64,000 bases of DNA from an uncultured Eubacteriales bacterium (lineage in GTDB: Bacteria > Bacillota > Clostridia > Oscillospirales > CAG-272), in contig CAKSLQ010000001.1 of the NCBI GenBank assembly GCA_934467415.1, forward strand, positions 248,001-312,000. Direction: 5' to 3'. The notes beneath the pieces were generated by a model. The model was given only the letters and a program-made list of their open reading frames with translations. It was not told the origin of the DNA and did not search any database. Positions 45,649 through 55,282 of the stretch are shown piece by piece (the stretch's first letter is position 1; each line of letters opens with the position of its first letter). The position numbers were made by a program, and so were the translations under genes.

Positions 45649-48600
45649 TTATCGGACAACAACATTATCCGGGCCGAGCAGCGCGGCAAGCGTGCCGCAG
45701 AGTGAATCCGAGATATGCACCTTGCAGTCGGCCAGCCGGACATAGCGTTCATGCGAGATGTCGTACAGCACGACCGGTCGGTCGCCGGGTGCGCGCCGCA
45801 GCTCGGCCAGCGCCTGCACGGCGGCAGGCGTGTCCGTGGAGGCGACCCGCAGATACAGCGTCTGCGGCCTGTCCTTGGCAAATTCGTCATCAGTCAGCAG
45901 CCGTTCACAGCTGTTCATCAGAATTTTCGGCTTTTCCTCATCCCGCACCGAAATCGTGCCGCGCACGACGATCGGACTCTCGGTGACGAGCAGCCCCGCG
46001 CTGCCGAGATACTGTCTGGCGAAGACAACGACCTCGATCTCGCCCGTGCGGTCCTCAACGGTGACAAACGCCATGCTGTCGCCGTTTTTTGTCGTCTTGA
46101 CCGTCTTCTTCGTGACGATCCCGGCGATCGCCACTGGCTGTTTGTCCCGATAGGGCGGCTCTGCGTCTTCCTCGGCGATTGCAAGAATATCCGCGATGCG
46201 CGCAGCCGAGAGCGATTCGATATGCTTTGCATAATCGTTGAGCACATGCCCGGAGAAATACATGCCGGAGCATTCCTTTTCCAGCATCAGCTTCTCCCGC
46301 AGGGTGAATTCGGGGATGTTCGGATAATCGAAGCGCACGGGTGCCGCCGCGGCGGCGCCGGCATCTGCCATCGCAAAAATGTCGATCTGTCCGTCGATCT
46401 CGGCGCGGTTCTTGCTCTGCGCATTCTCGATGATCTTTTCATAGGAGGCGAGCAGCCGGCTGCGGTATATGCCGAGCGAATCGAACGCGCCGCTCTTGAT
46501 GAGCGACTCAACCTGTCGCTTGTTGAGGTCATAGCCGCCCATGCGGGTCACGAAATCTTCAAAGCTCTTGAACGCACCGTTTTGCCTGCGGTCGGCGATC
46601 AGCTGATCCACAAACAGGCGGCCGACGCCCTTGAGCGCCAAAAGGCCGAAGCGAATCGCGCCGCCTCCGGCGGAAAACGCCGTCTCGCTCTCGTTGATGT
46701 CGGGCGGCAGCACGGCGATGCCCGCCTTGGTGCACTCGCCGATGTACGCGGCCGTCTTGCCGAAGTCGCCGAGCACCGAGGTGAGGAGCGCCGCCATGTA
46801 TTCGCTCATGTAATGCGCCTTGAGATAGGCCGTCTCGTAGCACAGGACGGCGTAGGACGCGGCGTGGCTCTTGTTGAAGGCGTAGCTTGCAAAGCTCGCC
46901 ATATCCTCAAACAACGCGACCGCATCGGCCTCGGTCATGCCGCGCTCCATGGCGCCGCCGACAAACACCTGACGCTCTGCCTCCATCACGGAAGCCTTTT
47001 TCTTCGACATGGCGCGGCGCACAATGTCCGCCTTGCCGAGGCTGTAGCCCGCGATCTCGCGGAAGATCTCCATGACCTGCTCCTGATACACAATGCAGCC
47101 GTAGGTCTTGCCGAGGATCCTTTCCAGCGCCGGGTTTTTGTACTCGCTCTTATCGCGGCCGTGCCGCCGCTCGATATACTGCGGGATCGAATCCATCGGG
47201 CCGGGGCGGTAGAGCGCGATCGCCGCGATCACATCGTCGATCGAATCCGGGCACAGGCGCATCAGCACCTGCTTCATGCCCTTGGACTCAAGCTGAAACA
47301 CGCCGTCCGTCCTGCCCTCCGAGATGAGCGCATAGGTTTTTTTATCGTCGTAGGGGATTTTCTTGATGTCGAAGTCCGGCACGCTCGCGCGCACCATGCG
47401 TTCCGCATCGGCGATGATGGTGAGATACCGCAGGCCGAGGAAGTCGAACTTGACAAGCCCGAGCTCCGCGACCGTGTCCATGTCAAACTGCGTGACGACG
47501 GTGTCGCCGTTGACCGACAGCGGCACATAGGAGGAGACCTCTTTGTCCGTGATGACCACGCCCGCCGCATGGGTGGACGCATGACGCGGCATACCCTCCA
47601 GCGCGCGCGCCGTGTCGATCAGCCGTGCCACGTTGGAATCGCTCTCGTAGAGCGCCTTCAGCTCTTTCTGCTTCAGCGCATCGGCCAGCGTAACGCCGAT
47701 CGCGCGCGGCACAAGGTTGGCCACGCGATCGACCTCGGCATAGCTCATGCCGAAGACGCGCCCGACGTCGCGGATGGCCGCGCGCGCCGCCATCGTCCCG
47801 AACGTGACGATCTGCGCCACATGCTCCGCACCATAATGCTCCGAAACGTAGCGCAGCACCTCGTCGCGCCGCTCGTAGCAGAAGTCCACGTCGATATCCG
47901 GCATGCTCACACGCTCCGGGTTCAGGAAGCGTTCAAACAGCAGATCAAATCGCAGCGGATCGACATCCGTGATGCCGATGAGATAATTCACAAGGCTGCC
48001 CGCGCCCGAGCCTCTGCCCGGCCCGACCGCAATCCCGTGCGTCTTGGCATAGGTCACATAGTCGCGCACGATGAGGATATAATCGGTAAAGCCCATGCTT
48101 TCAATGACCGAAAGCTCATATTCGGCACGAGCGGTATAATCTTCTTTGTTATTTGTGTCGAGGCGGATATAACCGCCCTCGATTTTCTGCTCCAGCCCCG
48201 CAAAGGCATAGGCGCGGAGCTGCTCGAACGGCGTTTTGCCGTTCTCCGCCGCAATTTTCGGCAGATACAGATTGCCGAAGCGGAACTCAAAATCGCACAT
48301 GTCGGCGATCTTTGCCGTATTGGCGAGTGCCTCGGGCACATCGCCGAACAGCCGTTCCATATCGGATGTCGATTTGTAGTAGAACTCCTCGGTCTCAAAC
48401 CCGATCGGCTTGCCCTCGGCGAGTGTGCGCCCGGTCTGGATGCACATCATGACCGCCTGATGCTCGGCGTCAAGTTTACGCAGATAATGCACGTCGTTGG
48501 TGGCGACGAGCGGAAGCGAAAGCTCTTTGGCCATCGCAATCAGCTCGGCGTTGACCTCGCGCTGCTCGGGAATGCCGTGATCCTGAAGCTCGAGATAGAA

Positions 48601-49107
48601 ATTTCCCGCGCCGAAGATGTCGGCCAGCGTGCGCGCGTACTGCCGCGCACCGGCGAAGTCGCCGCTGACGATCGCCCGCGGGATGTACCCGGCAAGGCAG
48701 GCGGAAAGCGCGATCAGCCCGTCCGCATGCGTGCGCAGGAGATCGAGGTCGATGCGCGGCTTCTGATAAAAGCCCTCGGTGAAGGACTTCGAGACCATGT
48801 AAATCAGGTTTTCATAGCCTGTTTGATTCTTACACAGTAAAATAAGGTGATTGCCCGACGCATCCCGCTTTCCCTCTTTATCAAAGCGGGTGCGCGGCGC
48901 AACGTAGACCTCACAGCCGATAATCGGCTTGATGCCTTCGGCACGGCAAGCCTTGAAAAATGCGACCGCACCGTACAGGTTGCCGTGATCGGTGATGGCG
49001 ACGGCGGTGTGCCCCGCCGCCTTCGCCGCCTTCGGAATATCGGCAATGCGGCATGCGCCGTCCAGCAGACTGTATTCGCTGTGCAGATGCAGATGTACAA
49101 AATCCAT
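45649..49107 (-). CDS. dnaE: DNA polymerase III alpha subunit (DnaE type)
   Basis: The 1152-residue replicative polymerase has an N-terminal PHP domain ('HLHLHSEYSLLDGA'), the polymerase core with the catalytic Asp motif 'MPDIDVDFCYERRDEV', 'GPGRGSGAGSLVNYLIGI' (landmark), a helix-hairpin-helix region and a C-terminal OB-fold. Length and order fit DnaE rather than PolC; Firmicutes usually also have PolC elsewhere. GAGGAGG precedes ATG 49107. It is the last gene of the long minus-strand housekeeping run. Confidence 0.96.
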   Translation of the reverse strand: MDFVHLHLHSEYSLLDGACRIADIPKAAKAAGHTAVAITDHGNLYGAVAFFKACRAEGIKPIIGCEVYVAPRTRFDKEGKRDASGNHLILLCKNQTGYENLIYMVSKSFTEGFYQKPRIDLDLLRTHADGLIALSACLAGYIPRAIVSGDFAGARQYARTLADIFGAGNFYLELQDHGIPEQREVNAELIAMAKELSLPLVATNDVHYLRKLDAEHQAVMMCIQTGRTLAEGKPIGFETEEFYYKSTSDMERLFGDVPEALANTAKIADMCDFEFRFGNLYLPKIAAENGKTPFEQLRAYAFAGLEQKIEGGYIRLDTNNKEDYTARAEYELSVIESMGFTDYILIVRDYVTYAKTHGIAVGPGRGSGAGSLVNYLIGITDVDPLRFDLLFERFLNPERVSMPDIDVDFCYERRDEVLRYVSEHYGAEHVAQIVTFGTMAARAAIRDVGRVFGMSYAEVDRVANLVPRAIGVTLADALKQKELKALYESDSNVARLIDTARALEGMPRHASTHAAGVVITDKEVSSYVPLSVNGDTVVTQFDMDTVAELGLVKFDFLGLRYLTIIADAERMVRASVPDFDIKKIPYDDKKTYALISEGRTDGVFQLESKGMKQVLMRLCPDSIDDVIAAIALYRPGPMDSIPQYIERRHGRDKSEYKNPALERILGKTYGCIVYQEQVMEIFREIAGYSLGKADIVRRAMSKKKASVMEAERQVFVGGAMERGMTEADAVALFEDMASFASYAFNKSHAASYAVLCYETAYLKAHYMSEYMAALLTSVLGDFGKTAAYIGECTKAGIAVLPPDINESETAFSAGGGAIRFGLLALKGVGRLFVDQLIADRRQNGAFKSFEDFVTRMGGYDLNKRQVESLIKSGAFDSLGIYRSRLLASYEKIIENAQSKNRAEIDGQIDIFAMADAGAAAAAPVRFDYPNIPEFTLREKLMLEKECSGMYFSGHVLNDYAKHIESLSAARIADILAIAEEDAEPPYRDKQPVAIAGIVTKKTVKTTKNGDSMAFVTVEDRTGEIEVVVFARQYLGSAGLLVTESPIVVRGTISVRDEEKPKILMNSCERLLTDDEFAKDRPQTLYLRVASTDTPAAVQALAELRRAPGDRPVVLYDISHERYVRLADCKVHISDSLCGTLAALLGPDNVVVR

Positions 49108-49122
49108 TGCCGAGCCTCCTCT

Positions 49123-50010
49123 TTACGTTTGTTCCTTGCCGCCGAGCCCGAGACTGTCCGCGGCCGCGCAAATCTTCTCGAGACGGTGATACAGCCCCGG
49201 CTTGGAAACCGTGGGCGTCATCATCTGTCCGAGCTGCGCAAGCGGCACTTCCGGGTTTTCCAGCCGCATCCGCGCCGTGTATTCCAGCTCGGGGCCGAGT
49301 TCGGACAGCCGTCCGTGTGCATCCAACAGTCGGATCGCGGCAAGATGCCGCGCCGCCGACGCCGTAGAGCGCGCGATGTTGCCCGTCTCGCAGTTGGTGC
49401 GGCGATTGATGTCGTTTTTGATCTCCCGCCCGATCTTGGCGTTGACAAAATCAAATGCCATCTTGCCCGCGCCGATGAAGAACAGGAAGTCCTCGATCGC
49501 GCCGCTGTCCTTGAGATAGAGCGTCGGCCGGCCGAGTCGGGTCGAAGACTTGAACGCGATGCCGTTCGTCTCCGCCATGGCGGCAAACGGCGCAAAATCG
49601 ACCGCCGCGCGGCTTTTCAGCTCCAGGTGATAATAATTTCGCGGTGCGCTGATCGTGCCGCCGCCGAGAAACAGGCCGCGAAACAGCGCGGACGCGCATT
49701 CCGGACAGCGGACAAGCGCCTGCGGCGCCGCCGCGCTTTCCTGCATCAGCGCCGCCGCCGATTTGGAGACGAACGTCAGCAGAAAGCCGCGTTTGCCGAT
49801 CGGCTGCGATTCGGTTTCTCTGCCGAACTGCTCGCGCACAAGGTGTGCGCACAGCTCGGCTGCTTCGGCAGCATCCGACTGCAAGGCGATTTCATCGTCG
49901 CAGCTGATTGCGCCGCCGAGAAGCGCGCCCGCGATCAGCGCGCGGCGGCAGCAGGTCTTTTTCATCGGGAGCGCCGCCGACTCGCGCTTGACCTCCGTCG
50001 AAAAGGACAT
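49123..50010 (-). CDS. whiA: DNA-binding protein WhiA
   Basis: The 295-residue protein combines a LAGLIDADG-type N-terminal part ('RALIAGALLGGAISCDDE', 'ALFRGLFLGGGTIS') with a C-terminal helix-turn-helix ('LRLENPEVPLAQLGQMM', 'SKPGLYHRLEKI'). In Gram-positives WhiA affects division, growth and, in Streptomyces, sporulation. The start ATG 50010 overlaps the murB stop (TGATG). The rapZ and yvcK genes that normally separate murB from whiA are absent here. Confidence 0.94.
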   Translation of the reverse strand: MSFSTEVKRESAALPMKKTCCRRALIAGALLGGAISCDDEIALQSDAAEAAELCAHLVREQFGRETESQPIGKRGFLLTFVSKSAAALMQESAAAPQALVRCPECASALFRGLFLGGGTISAPRNYYHLELKSRAAVDFAPFAAMAETNGIAFKSSTRLGRPTLYLKDSGAIEDFLFFIGAGKMAFDFVNAKIGREIKNDINRRTNCETGNIARSTASAARHLAAIRLLDAHGRLSELGPELEYTARMRLENPEVPLAQLGQMMTPTVSKPGLYHRLEKICAAADSLGLGGKEQT

Positions 50011-50936
50011 CAGTCTTCTCCGATCGTGCGGATCTCGCACTCCAGCGCCACGCCGCTCGTCTCAAAAACTTTTTCGCGGATGCGCTCGATCAGCTCCAGC
50101 ACGTCTTTTGCGGTCGCGCCGCCGACATTGACGATAAAGCCCGCGTGCTTCGGCGACACCTCGGCGCCGCCCACGCGCAGACCCTTCAGCCCGGCGTCCT
50201 CGATCAGCTTGCCCGCAAAATGCCCCTCCGGGCGCTTGAACACGCTGCCCGCGCTCGGGTATTCGAGCGGCTGCTTTTCGCGGCGGCGCGCAAGATAATC
50301 ATTCATCCGCGCCCGGATTGCGTCCGGTTCATCCTTCGTCAACTGCAAGGTTGCGGACAGGACGATATAATTTTTCTCCATGAACACGCTGTGGCGGTAA
50401 CCGAAATGCTGCGCCGCGTTGTCGAGGAGCAGCACCTGCTTTGTATCAAGGTCATAACAGGTCGTCTCGCAGACAATGTCCGAGAGCTGCCCGCCGTATG
50501 CGCCCGCATTCATATAGACGGCGCCGCCGAGCGTACCCGGAATGCCGTTGGCAAACTCCGCGCCCGCAAGCCCCGCGCGGGATGCGTTTGTCCCGACGCT
50601 GCCGAGCAGAACGCCGCAGCCGCCGGTCAACCGTGTCCCCTCCACCGTCACACGGCGCATGTCTGTGGTGACGAATACAACCCCGCGGAAGCCGCCGTCC
50701 CGCGCCAGCGTATTGCTGCCGTTGCCGATGACGGTATACGGTACCCCCTCACGCACGGCAGCGTCCAGCGCATAGGCAAACGCCTCGGCATCTGCCGGAT
50801 AGACCGCCAGATCGACATTGCCGCCGATGCGGAACGAGGTCACGCGCGAAAGCGGGAAATCATGCCGGATAAAGAAGCGCCGCCCTGCCGTCTCCGGCAG
50901 GGTGCGCAGCGCATTCTCAAAGGATTCGTAAGACAT
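50010..50936 (-). CDS. murB: UDP-N-acetylenolpyruvoylglucosamine reductase
   Basis: The 308-residue FAD enzyme completes UDP-MurNAc synthesis using NADPH. It shows 'TVIGNGSNTLARDGGFRGVV' (FAD binding), 'GIPGTLGGAVYMNAGAYG' (type II signature) and 'YPSAGSVFKRPEG', with the catalytic Ser. The C-terminal Glu lies in 'SGVALECEIRTIG'. It is coupled to whiA by a one-base overlap and lies 15 bases after tyrS. Confidence 0.95.
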   Translation of the reverse strand: MSYESFENALRTLPETAGRRFFIRHDFPLSRVTSFRIGGNVDLAVYPADAEAFAYALDAAVREGVPYTVIGNGSNTLARDGGFRGVVFVTTDMRRVTVEGTRLTGGCGVLLGSVGTNASRAGLAGAEFANGIPGTLGGAVYMNAGAYGGQLSDIVCETTCYDLDTKQVLLLDNAAQHFGYRHSVFMEKNYIVLSATLQLTKDEPDAIRARMNDYLARRREKQPLEYPSAGSVFKRPEGHFAGKLIEDAGLKGLRVGGAEVSPKHAGFIVNVGGATAKDVLELIERIREKVFETSGVALECEIRTIGED

Positions 50937-50951
50937 AGCGTCTCCCTTTTC

Positions 50952-52175
50952 TTACAGAGTGAAGCGATGGAACGTCTTTTTGCCTTTTTTGACGACGAGG
51001 CCGTCGCCCGCAAATGCAGCTTTTTCGAACGTCTTGTCGATCGCCTCGACCTTTTCATCGCCAGCGAGCATGCCGCCCTGCTGGATCAGACGTCTGGCCT
51101 CGCCGCGCGAGGGAGCGAGCTTCGACAGGACGAGCAGGTCGATTGCCGAGATTCTGCCGTCCGTGAAATTTTCTTCCGTGAGCGCGGTCGAGGGCATGTC
51201 GGCGGAAACGCCGCCGTTTGCAAAGACGGCTCTTGCCGCCGTCAGCGCCTTCTCTGCCTCGTCTTTGCCGTGTACCAGCTCGGTCAGCTCATACGCCAGC
51301 TTTTCCTTGGCACGGTTGAGGTCGCTGCCCGTGAGCTTTGCATACTCGGCAATTTCCTCAAGCGGCATAAAGGTGAGCATGTTCATGCACTTGATGACGT
51401 CCGCGTCATCGACGTTTCTCCAATACTGGAAGAAGTCGTAGGGCGAGGTCTTGTTCGGGTCGAGCCAGACGGCGTTGCCCGCGGTCTTACCCATCTTCTT
51501 GCCCTGCGAGTCGGTCAGCAGCGTGATCGTCATGGCATAGGCATCCTTGCCGAGCTTGCGGCGGATCAGCTCCGTGCCGCCGAGCATGTTGCTCCACTGA
51601 TCGTCGCCGCCGAACTGCATGTTGCAGCCGTACTTCTGATACAGTACATAGAAGTCGTAGCTCTGCATGATCATGTAGTTGAATTCAAGGAAGCTGAGGC
51701 CCTTCTCCATGCGCTGCTTATAGCACTCGGCGCGCAGCATATTGTTGACCGAAAAGCAAGCGCCGACCTCGCGCAGGAGATCCACATAGTTGAGGTCGAG
51801 CAGCCAGTCCGCATTGTTCACCATCAGCGCCTTGCCGTCCGAGAAGTCGATGAAGCGCTCCATCTGCTTTTTGAAGCAGGCTGCGTTGTGCTCGATGTCC
51901 TCACGGGTCAGCATCTTGCGCATATCGGTTCTGCCCGAGGGGTCACCGATCATGGTGGTGCCGCCGCCGATCAGGGCAACCGGCTTGTTGCCCGCCATTT
52001 GCAGGCGCTTCATCAGCGTCAGCGCCATGAAGTGGCCTGCCGTGAGGCTGTCCGCCGTGCAGTCAAAGCCGATATAGAACGTCGCCTTGCCCGCGTTGAT
52101 CATCTCCTTGATCTCTTCCTCGTCGGTCAGCTGGGCGAGAAGTCCTCTTGCTTTCAGTTCGTCAAAAATGGTCAT
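50952..52175 (-). CDS. tyrS: Tyrosyl-tRNA synthetase
   Basis: The 407-residue class I synthetase has 'YIGFDCTADSLTAGHFMAL' (HIGH-type motif as GHFM), 'GGGTTMIGDPSGR', and 'KMGKTAGNAVW' in place of KMSKS. A C-terminal S4 domain is visible ('SRGEARRLIQQGGM'). HFM and KMGKT variants place it in the TyrRS group of length near 400-410. It follows recN by 31 bases, with no room for a T-box, unlike many Firmicutes tyrS genes. Confidence 0.96.
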   Translation of the reverse strand: MTIFDELKARGLLAQLTDEEEIKEMINAGKATFYIGFDCTADSLTAGHFMALTLMKRLQMAGNKPVALIGGGTTMIGDPSGRTDMRKMLTREDIEHNAACFKKQMERFIDFSDGKALMVNNADWLLDLNYVDLLREVGACFSVNNMLRAECYKQRMEKGLSFLEFNYMIMQSYDFYVLYQKYGCNMQFGGDDQWSNMLGGTELIRRKLGKDAYAMTITLLTDSQGKKMGKTAGNAVWLDPNKTSPYDFFQYWRNVDDADVIKCMNMLTFMPLEEIAEYAKLTGSDLNRAKEKLAYELTELVHGKDEAEKALTAARAVFANGGVSADMPSTALTEENFTDGRISAIDLLVLSKLAPSRGEARRLIQQGGMLAGDEKVEAIDKTFEKAAFAGDGLVVKKGKKTFHRFTL

Positions 52176-52206
52176 TTGTCTTTCTCCGTTTTATATATGA
52201 AAAATT

Positions 52207-53880
52207 TTAATACTTTTTTCCTTCTTCGATAAGTTCCCGCGCCGAGGAGCGCATGGTCTTGCTCACGGTCACGCCGCCGAGGATGCGCGCAATCTCGCAC
52301 ACGCGGTCTTCACCCGCGATCCCGGTCACCTGCGTTTCGGTACGGCCGTCAATCACCCGCTTTTCGATCAGCAGCTGCCGATCGGCAAGCGACGCGATCT
52401 GTGCCGAGTGCGTCACGCAGATTGTCTGCGTCCCCCGCGCGCTCGTCTTCAGCTTGATGCCGATTTTGCGCGCGGTTTTGCCGGACACGCCGGCGTCGAT
52501 CTCGTCGTAGATGACGGTCTGTACGCCGAAGCTGTCGGCAAATACGCTCTTGAGCGCCAGCATGATGCGGGCAAGTTCGCCGCCCGACGCGATCTTGGCA
52601 ATCGGCTTCGGCTCTTCGCCGGGGTTGGTCGAGATCATAAACTCCACCGTGTCCGCACCCATCGCCGAGAGTGCGGCCGGGCGGATGTCCGCGAAAAACC
52701 GCACCTTCTCCATATCGAGAAATGCAAGCTCGCCCGAAATGAGCGGCACAAGCCGCTCCGCCGCCGCGCGCCGCGCGGCAGTCAATGCGGCCGCCGCCCC
52801 CGTCGCCGCAGCAGTTGCCGCGTCCAGCGTCTTTTCCGCCCGCGCGGTCTCGTCCGAAAGATCGGACAGCGCGGCAAGCTCGTGCTTTGCGGCGGCGAGT
52901 TTTTCGATCAGGCCCGCCTCATCGGTCATAAACTTTTTCTTCAGTTTGTCCAGTTTATCGAGGCGGCCCTCGATCCGATCGAGCCTGGCGGCCGGATCGT
53001 CGCCGATGTCACCGGTGAAATCATAGACCGTGTCGGCGATATCCTCGATCTCATATTTCATGTCGCCGAGGCGCGCGGCAAGCTCGCCCGCAAGCGGCAC
53101 GGTATCCGCGATCTGCGAGAGCGCCGCCGCGCAGCGATCGAGTATATAAGCGGCATTTCCCTTTTCCGCATCGCGCAGCGCGCGGCAGACAAACGCGGTC
53201 TGCCGCGAGATGCGTTCCGCATCGGCAACGATCTTGCGCTCGGCAAGCAGCTTTTCCTCCTCGCCCACGCGCAGCTTTGCCGTTTCCAGCAGCTGCACGG
53301 TGCGCGTCAGCGCCTCGGTCTTTTTTTGCTTTTCGGCATCGCTCATTTGCAGCGCCTCGAGCGCGCGGCGCGCATCCTGCATCGCGGCATACGCTTTGGC
53401 ATAGGCCGCGCGGGCAGCCTCGTCGGCGGCATAGGCATCCAGCATGGAAAGGTGATTCTCGCTTTTCAGCAGCTGCAAATTGTCGCTCTGCCCGTGGATG
53501 CTGATGAGCGACGGCGCAATCGCGCGGAGCGTATAGGTTCCGACGGCGCGGCCGTTGATCTTGCACTGTGTGCGCCCGTCCGCGCCGAGTGTGCGGGTGA
53601 GCAGCAGATTGCCGTCCTCATCGGGCGACAGCTCGTTTTCGGCGAGCAGGCGGCAGGTCTCCTCGCCGAGACCGCCGAACATCGCGCTGACCACCGCCTT
53701 CTCCTCGCCGGTGCGCAGAAGATCCCGGTCTCCGCGTGCGCCGAGCAGAAAGCCGATGCTGTCAATCAGGATCGACTTGCCCGCGCCGGTCTCACCCGTG
53801 AGTGCGGTAAAGCCCTTTTCAAAATCAATATCCACGCATTTGATAACTGCGACATTTTCGATGTGCAGAGACAACAGCAC
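52207..53880 (-). CDS. recN: DNA repair protein RecN
   Basis: The 557-residue SMC-like ATPase has Walker A 'TGETGAGKSILID' near the N-terminus, a long coiled coil and a C-terminal ABC signature 'ASGGELARIMLALK' with Walker B 'TVIYDEIDAGVSG'. It acts early in double-strand break repair. I chose GTG 53880 because it gives the family N-terminus 'MLLSLHIENVAVI' and a proper distance to AGGGGG; a GTG at 53886 lies too close to it. spoIVB and spo0A, which follow recN in many spore formers, are replaced by tyrS. Confidence 0.95.
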   Translation of the reverse strand: MLLSLHIENVAVIKCVDIDFEKGFTALTGETGAGKSILIDSIGFLLGARGDRDLLRTGEEKAVVSAMFGGLGEETCRLLAENELSPDEDGNLLLTRTLGADGRTQCKINGRAVGTYTLRAIAPSLISIHGQSDNLQLLKSENHLSMLDAYAADEAARAAYAKAYAAMQDARRALEALQMSDAEKQKKTEALTRTVQLLETAKLRVGEEEKLLAERKIVADAERISRQTAFVCRALRDAEKGNAAYILDRCAAALSQIADTVPLAGELAARLGDMKYEIEDIADTVYDFTGDIGDDPAARLDRIEGRLDKLDKLKKKFMTDEAGLIEKLAAAKHELAALSDLSDETARAEKTLDAATAAATGAAAALTAARRAAAERLVPLISGELAFLDMEKVRFFADIRPAALSAMGADTVEFMISTNPGEEPKPIAKIASGGELARIMLALKSVFADSFGVQTVIYDEIDAGVSGKTARKIGIKLKTSARGTQTICVTHSAQIASLADRQLLIEKRVIDGRTETQVTGIAGEDRVCEIARILGGVTVSKTMRSSARELIEEGKKY

Positions 53881-53911
53881 GGACACACCCCCTAAAGTCT
53901 TTTCGCGCCGG

Positions 53912-54370
53912 TCATGCCGAGCGCATCATGTGCTTGATCTTGTCCGCCAATTCCTCGGCGGCCTCATCGGAAGACACCACGACCATCACCGTATCATCCC
54001 CGGCGATGCAGCCGAGGATCACGGGTGAGTGGATCGCGTCGATCCCGGCACCGATGGCGTTGGCCAGCCCCGGAAAGGTCTTCAGCACAATAATATTGTT
54101 GGCAAAGGCGACTTTGGTGATCGAATCCACCAGCGCACCGTTGAATTTCGGCGCGGGAACCGCACTCGGCGCAGGCCCCTGCACCGCATACTTGTAGTTG
54201 CCGACGCTGCTCGAAACCTTAATCAGCTTCAGCTCGCGGATGTCGCGCGACACCGTTGCCTGCGTCGTCTCAAAGCCGTATTTGTTGAGGTAGAAAATCA
54301 GTTCTTCCTGCGTCTCGATCTCGTATTCCTGAATCAGCTCAAGAATCTTCTGCTGTCTTTGGCTTTTCAC
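53912..54370 (-). CDS. argR: Arginine repressor ArgR
   Basis: The 152-residue regulator has a winged-helix N-terminus ('KSQRQQKILELIQEYEIETQ', 'QATVSRDIRELKLIK') and a C-terminal arginine-binding, hexamerising domain ('GCIAGDDTVMVV' with the GDDT ligand motif). It represses arginine synthesis genes when arginine is abundant. The start is GTG 54370, seven bases after AAAGGAG. In Firmicutes argR commonly sits just before recN, as here. Confidence 0.95.
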   Translation of the reverse strand: MKSQRQQKILELIQEYEIETQEELIFYLNKYGFETTQATVSRDIRELKLIKVSSSVGNYKYAVQGPAPSAVPAPKFNGALVDSITKVAFANNIIVLKTFPGLANAIGAGIDAIHSPVILGCIAGDDTVMVVVSSDEAAEELADKIKHMMRSA

Positions 54371-54385
54371 GTTCAATCTCCTTTG

Positions 54386-55255
54386 TCAGTTTTTCAGCTC
54401 ATACTCGGAGAGCTTGGCATTCAGCACGCTGAAGAAGCCTGCATGCTTGACCTTCAGCATTTTGAGCATCTTCGGCGACCGCCGGATCATCAGCCGCTCA
54501 CCGGGGAACAGCGGAATCGGCTCCGTACCATCGGTCGTCACGTCCGCGTGCGGCGCACGGTCGTCAATGTTGGCAAGCTCCAGCGCGGTCGCACCGGAGA
54601 ATACAAACGGACATGCATAGCGCGAGATCGGGCAGACCGGCGTGACGCAGATGCATTCCAGCGTCGGATCGACCACGCAGCCGCCCGCCGCCATGGAATA
54701 CGCCGACGAACCGGTCGGCGTGGCGAACACAATGCCGTCCGCACGAATCGAACGCACCTCACAGCCGTCTGCAAGCAGGCGCAGATCAATGCACTTCGGA
54801 TAAGCGCCGCGACCGACGGCGACCTCATTCAGCACGCTGTCGGAAAGAAGAACCCTTCCCTCCGGCGTTTGTTTTTCCACCTGCATCGTCATGCGATTCT
54901 GAACGGTATAATCTCCGCTGTAGATGCGATCGATCAGCGGGATCTCGTGTTTCTCCAGCTCCGCCATGTAACCGACGCGCCCGAAGTTGATGCCGAGCAG
55001 CGGCACGTCGCACATCAGCGCATATTCCGCCGCGCGCAGAATCGAGCCGTCGCCGCCGAGCACCACAATGAGCTCAATATCCGAAAACAGCTCTTCACGC
55101 CTGCAAAGCACGGTGTCCGCCGCAAACCTTTCGCCGGCAAACGTCTCGTCAAGGCGCACCTTGACGCCGTGCATGCGGAAGCGCTCAACCGCGCGCAGCG
55201 TATAATCCTTATCGGTTTCCTTGCGTATCGTCGGAAGCAGTACGACCCGTTTCAT
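54386..55255 (-). CDS. nadK: NAD kinase
   Basis: The 289-residue enzyme makes NADP from NAD. It has the catalytic 'VVLGGDGSILRAAEY' (GGDG), 'GINFGRVGYMAELEK' and 'TPTGSSAYSMAAGG' with the conserved NE/D-type region 'NEVAVGRG'. ATG 55255 has GAGGTG upstream. It lies between tlyA and argR in the standard Firmicutes order. Confidence 0.95.
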   Translation of the reverse strand: MKRVVLLPTIRKETDKDYTLRAVERFRMHGVKVRLDETFAGERFAADTVLCRREELFSDIELIVVLGGDGSILRAAEYALMCDVPLLGINFGRVGYMAELEKHEIPLIDRIYSGDYTVQNRMTMQVEKQTPEGRVLLSDSVLNEVAVGRGAYPKCIDLRLLADGCEVRSIRADGIVFATPTGSSAYSMAAGGCVVDPTLECICVTPVCPISRYACPFVFSGATALELANIDDRAPHADVTTDGTEPIPLFPGERLMIRRSPKMLKMLKVKHAGFFSVLNAKLSEYELKN

Positions 55256-55282
55256 AAGCACCTCGGATTCCTGTATTTCAGC

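Noticed and set aside
45715..48840. A 1041-codon plus-strand frame opposite dnaE
   Set aside because: dnaE is complete and canonical; the antisense product is His/Arg/Asp-rich and has no ribosome site.
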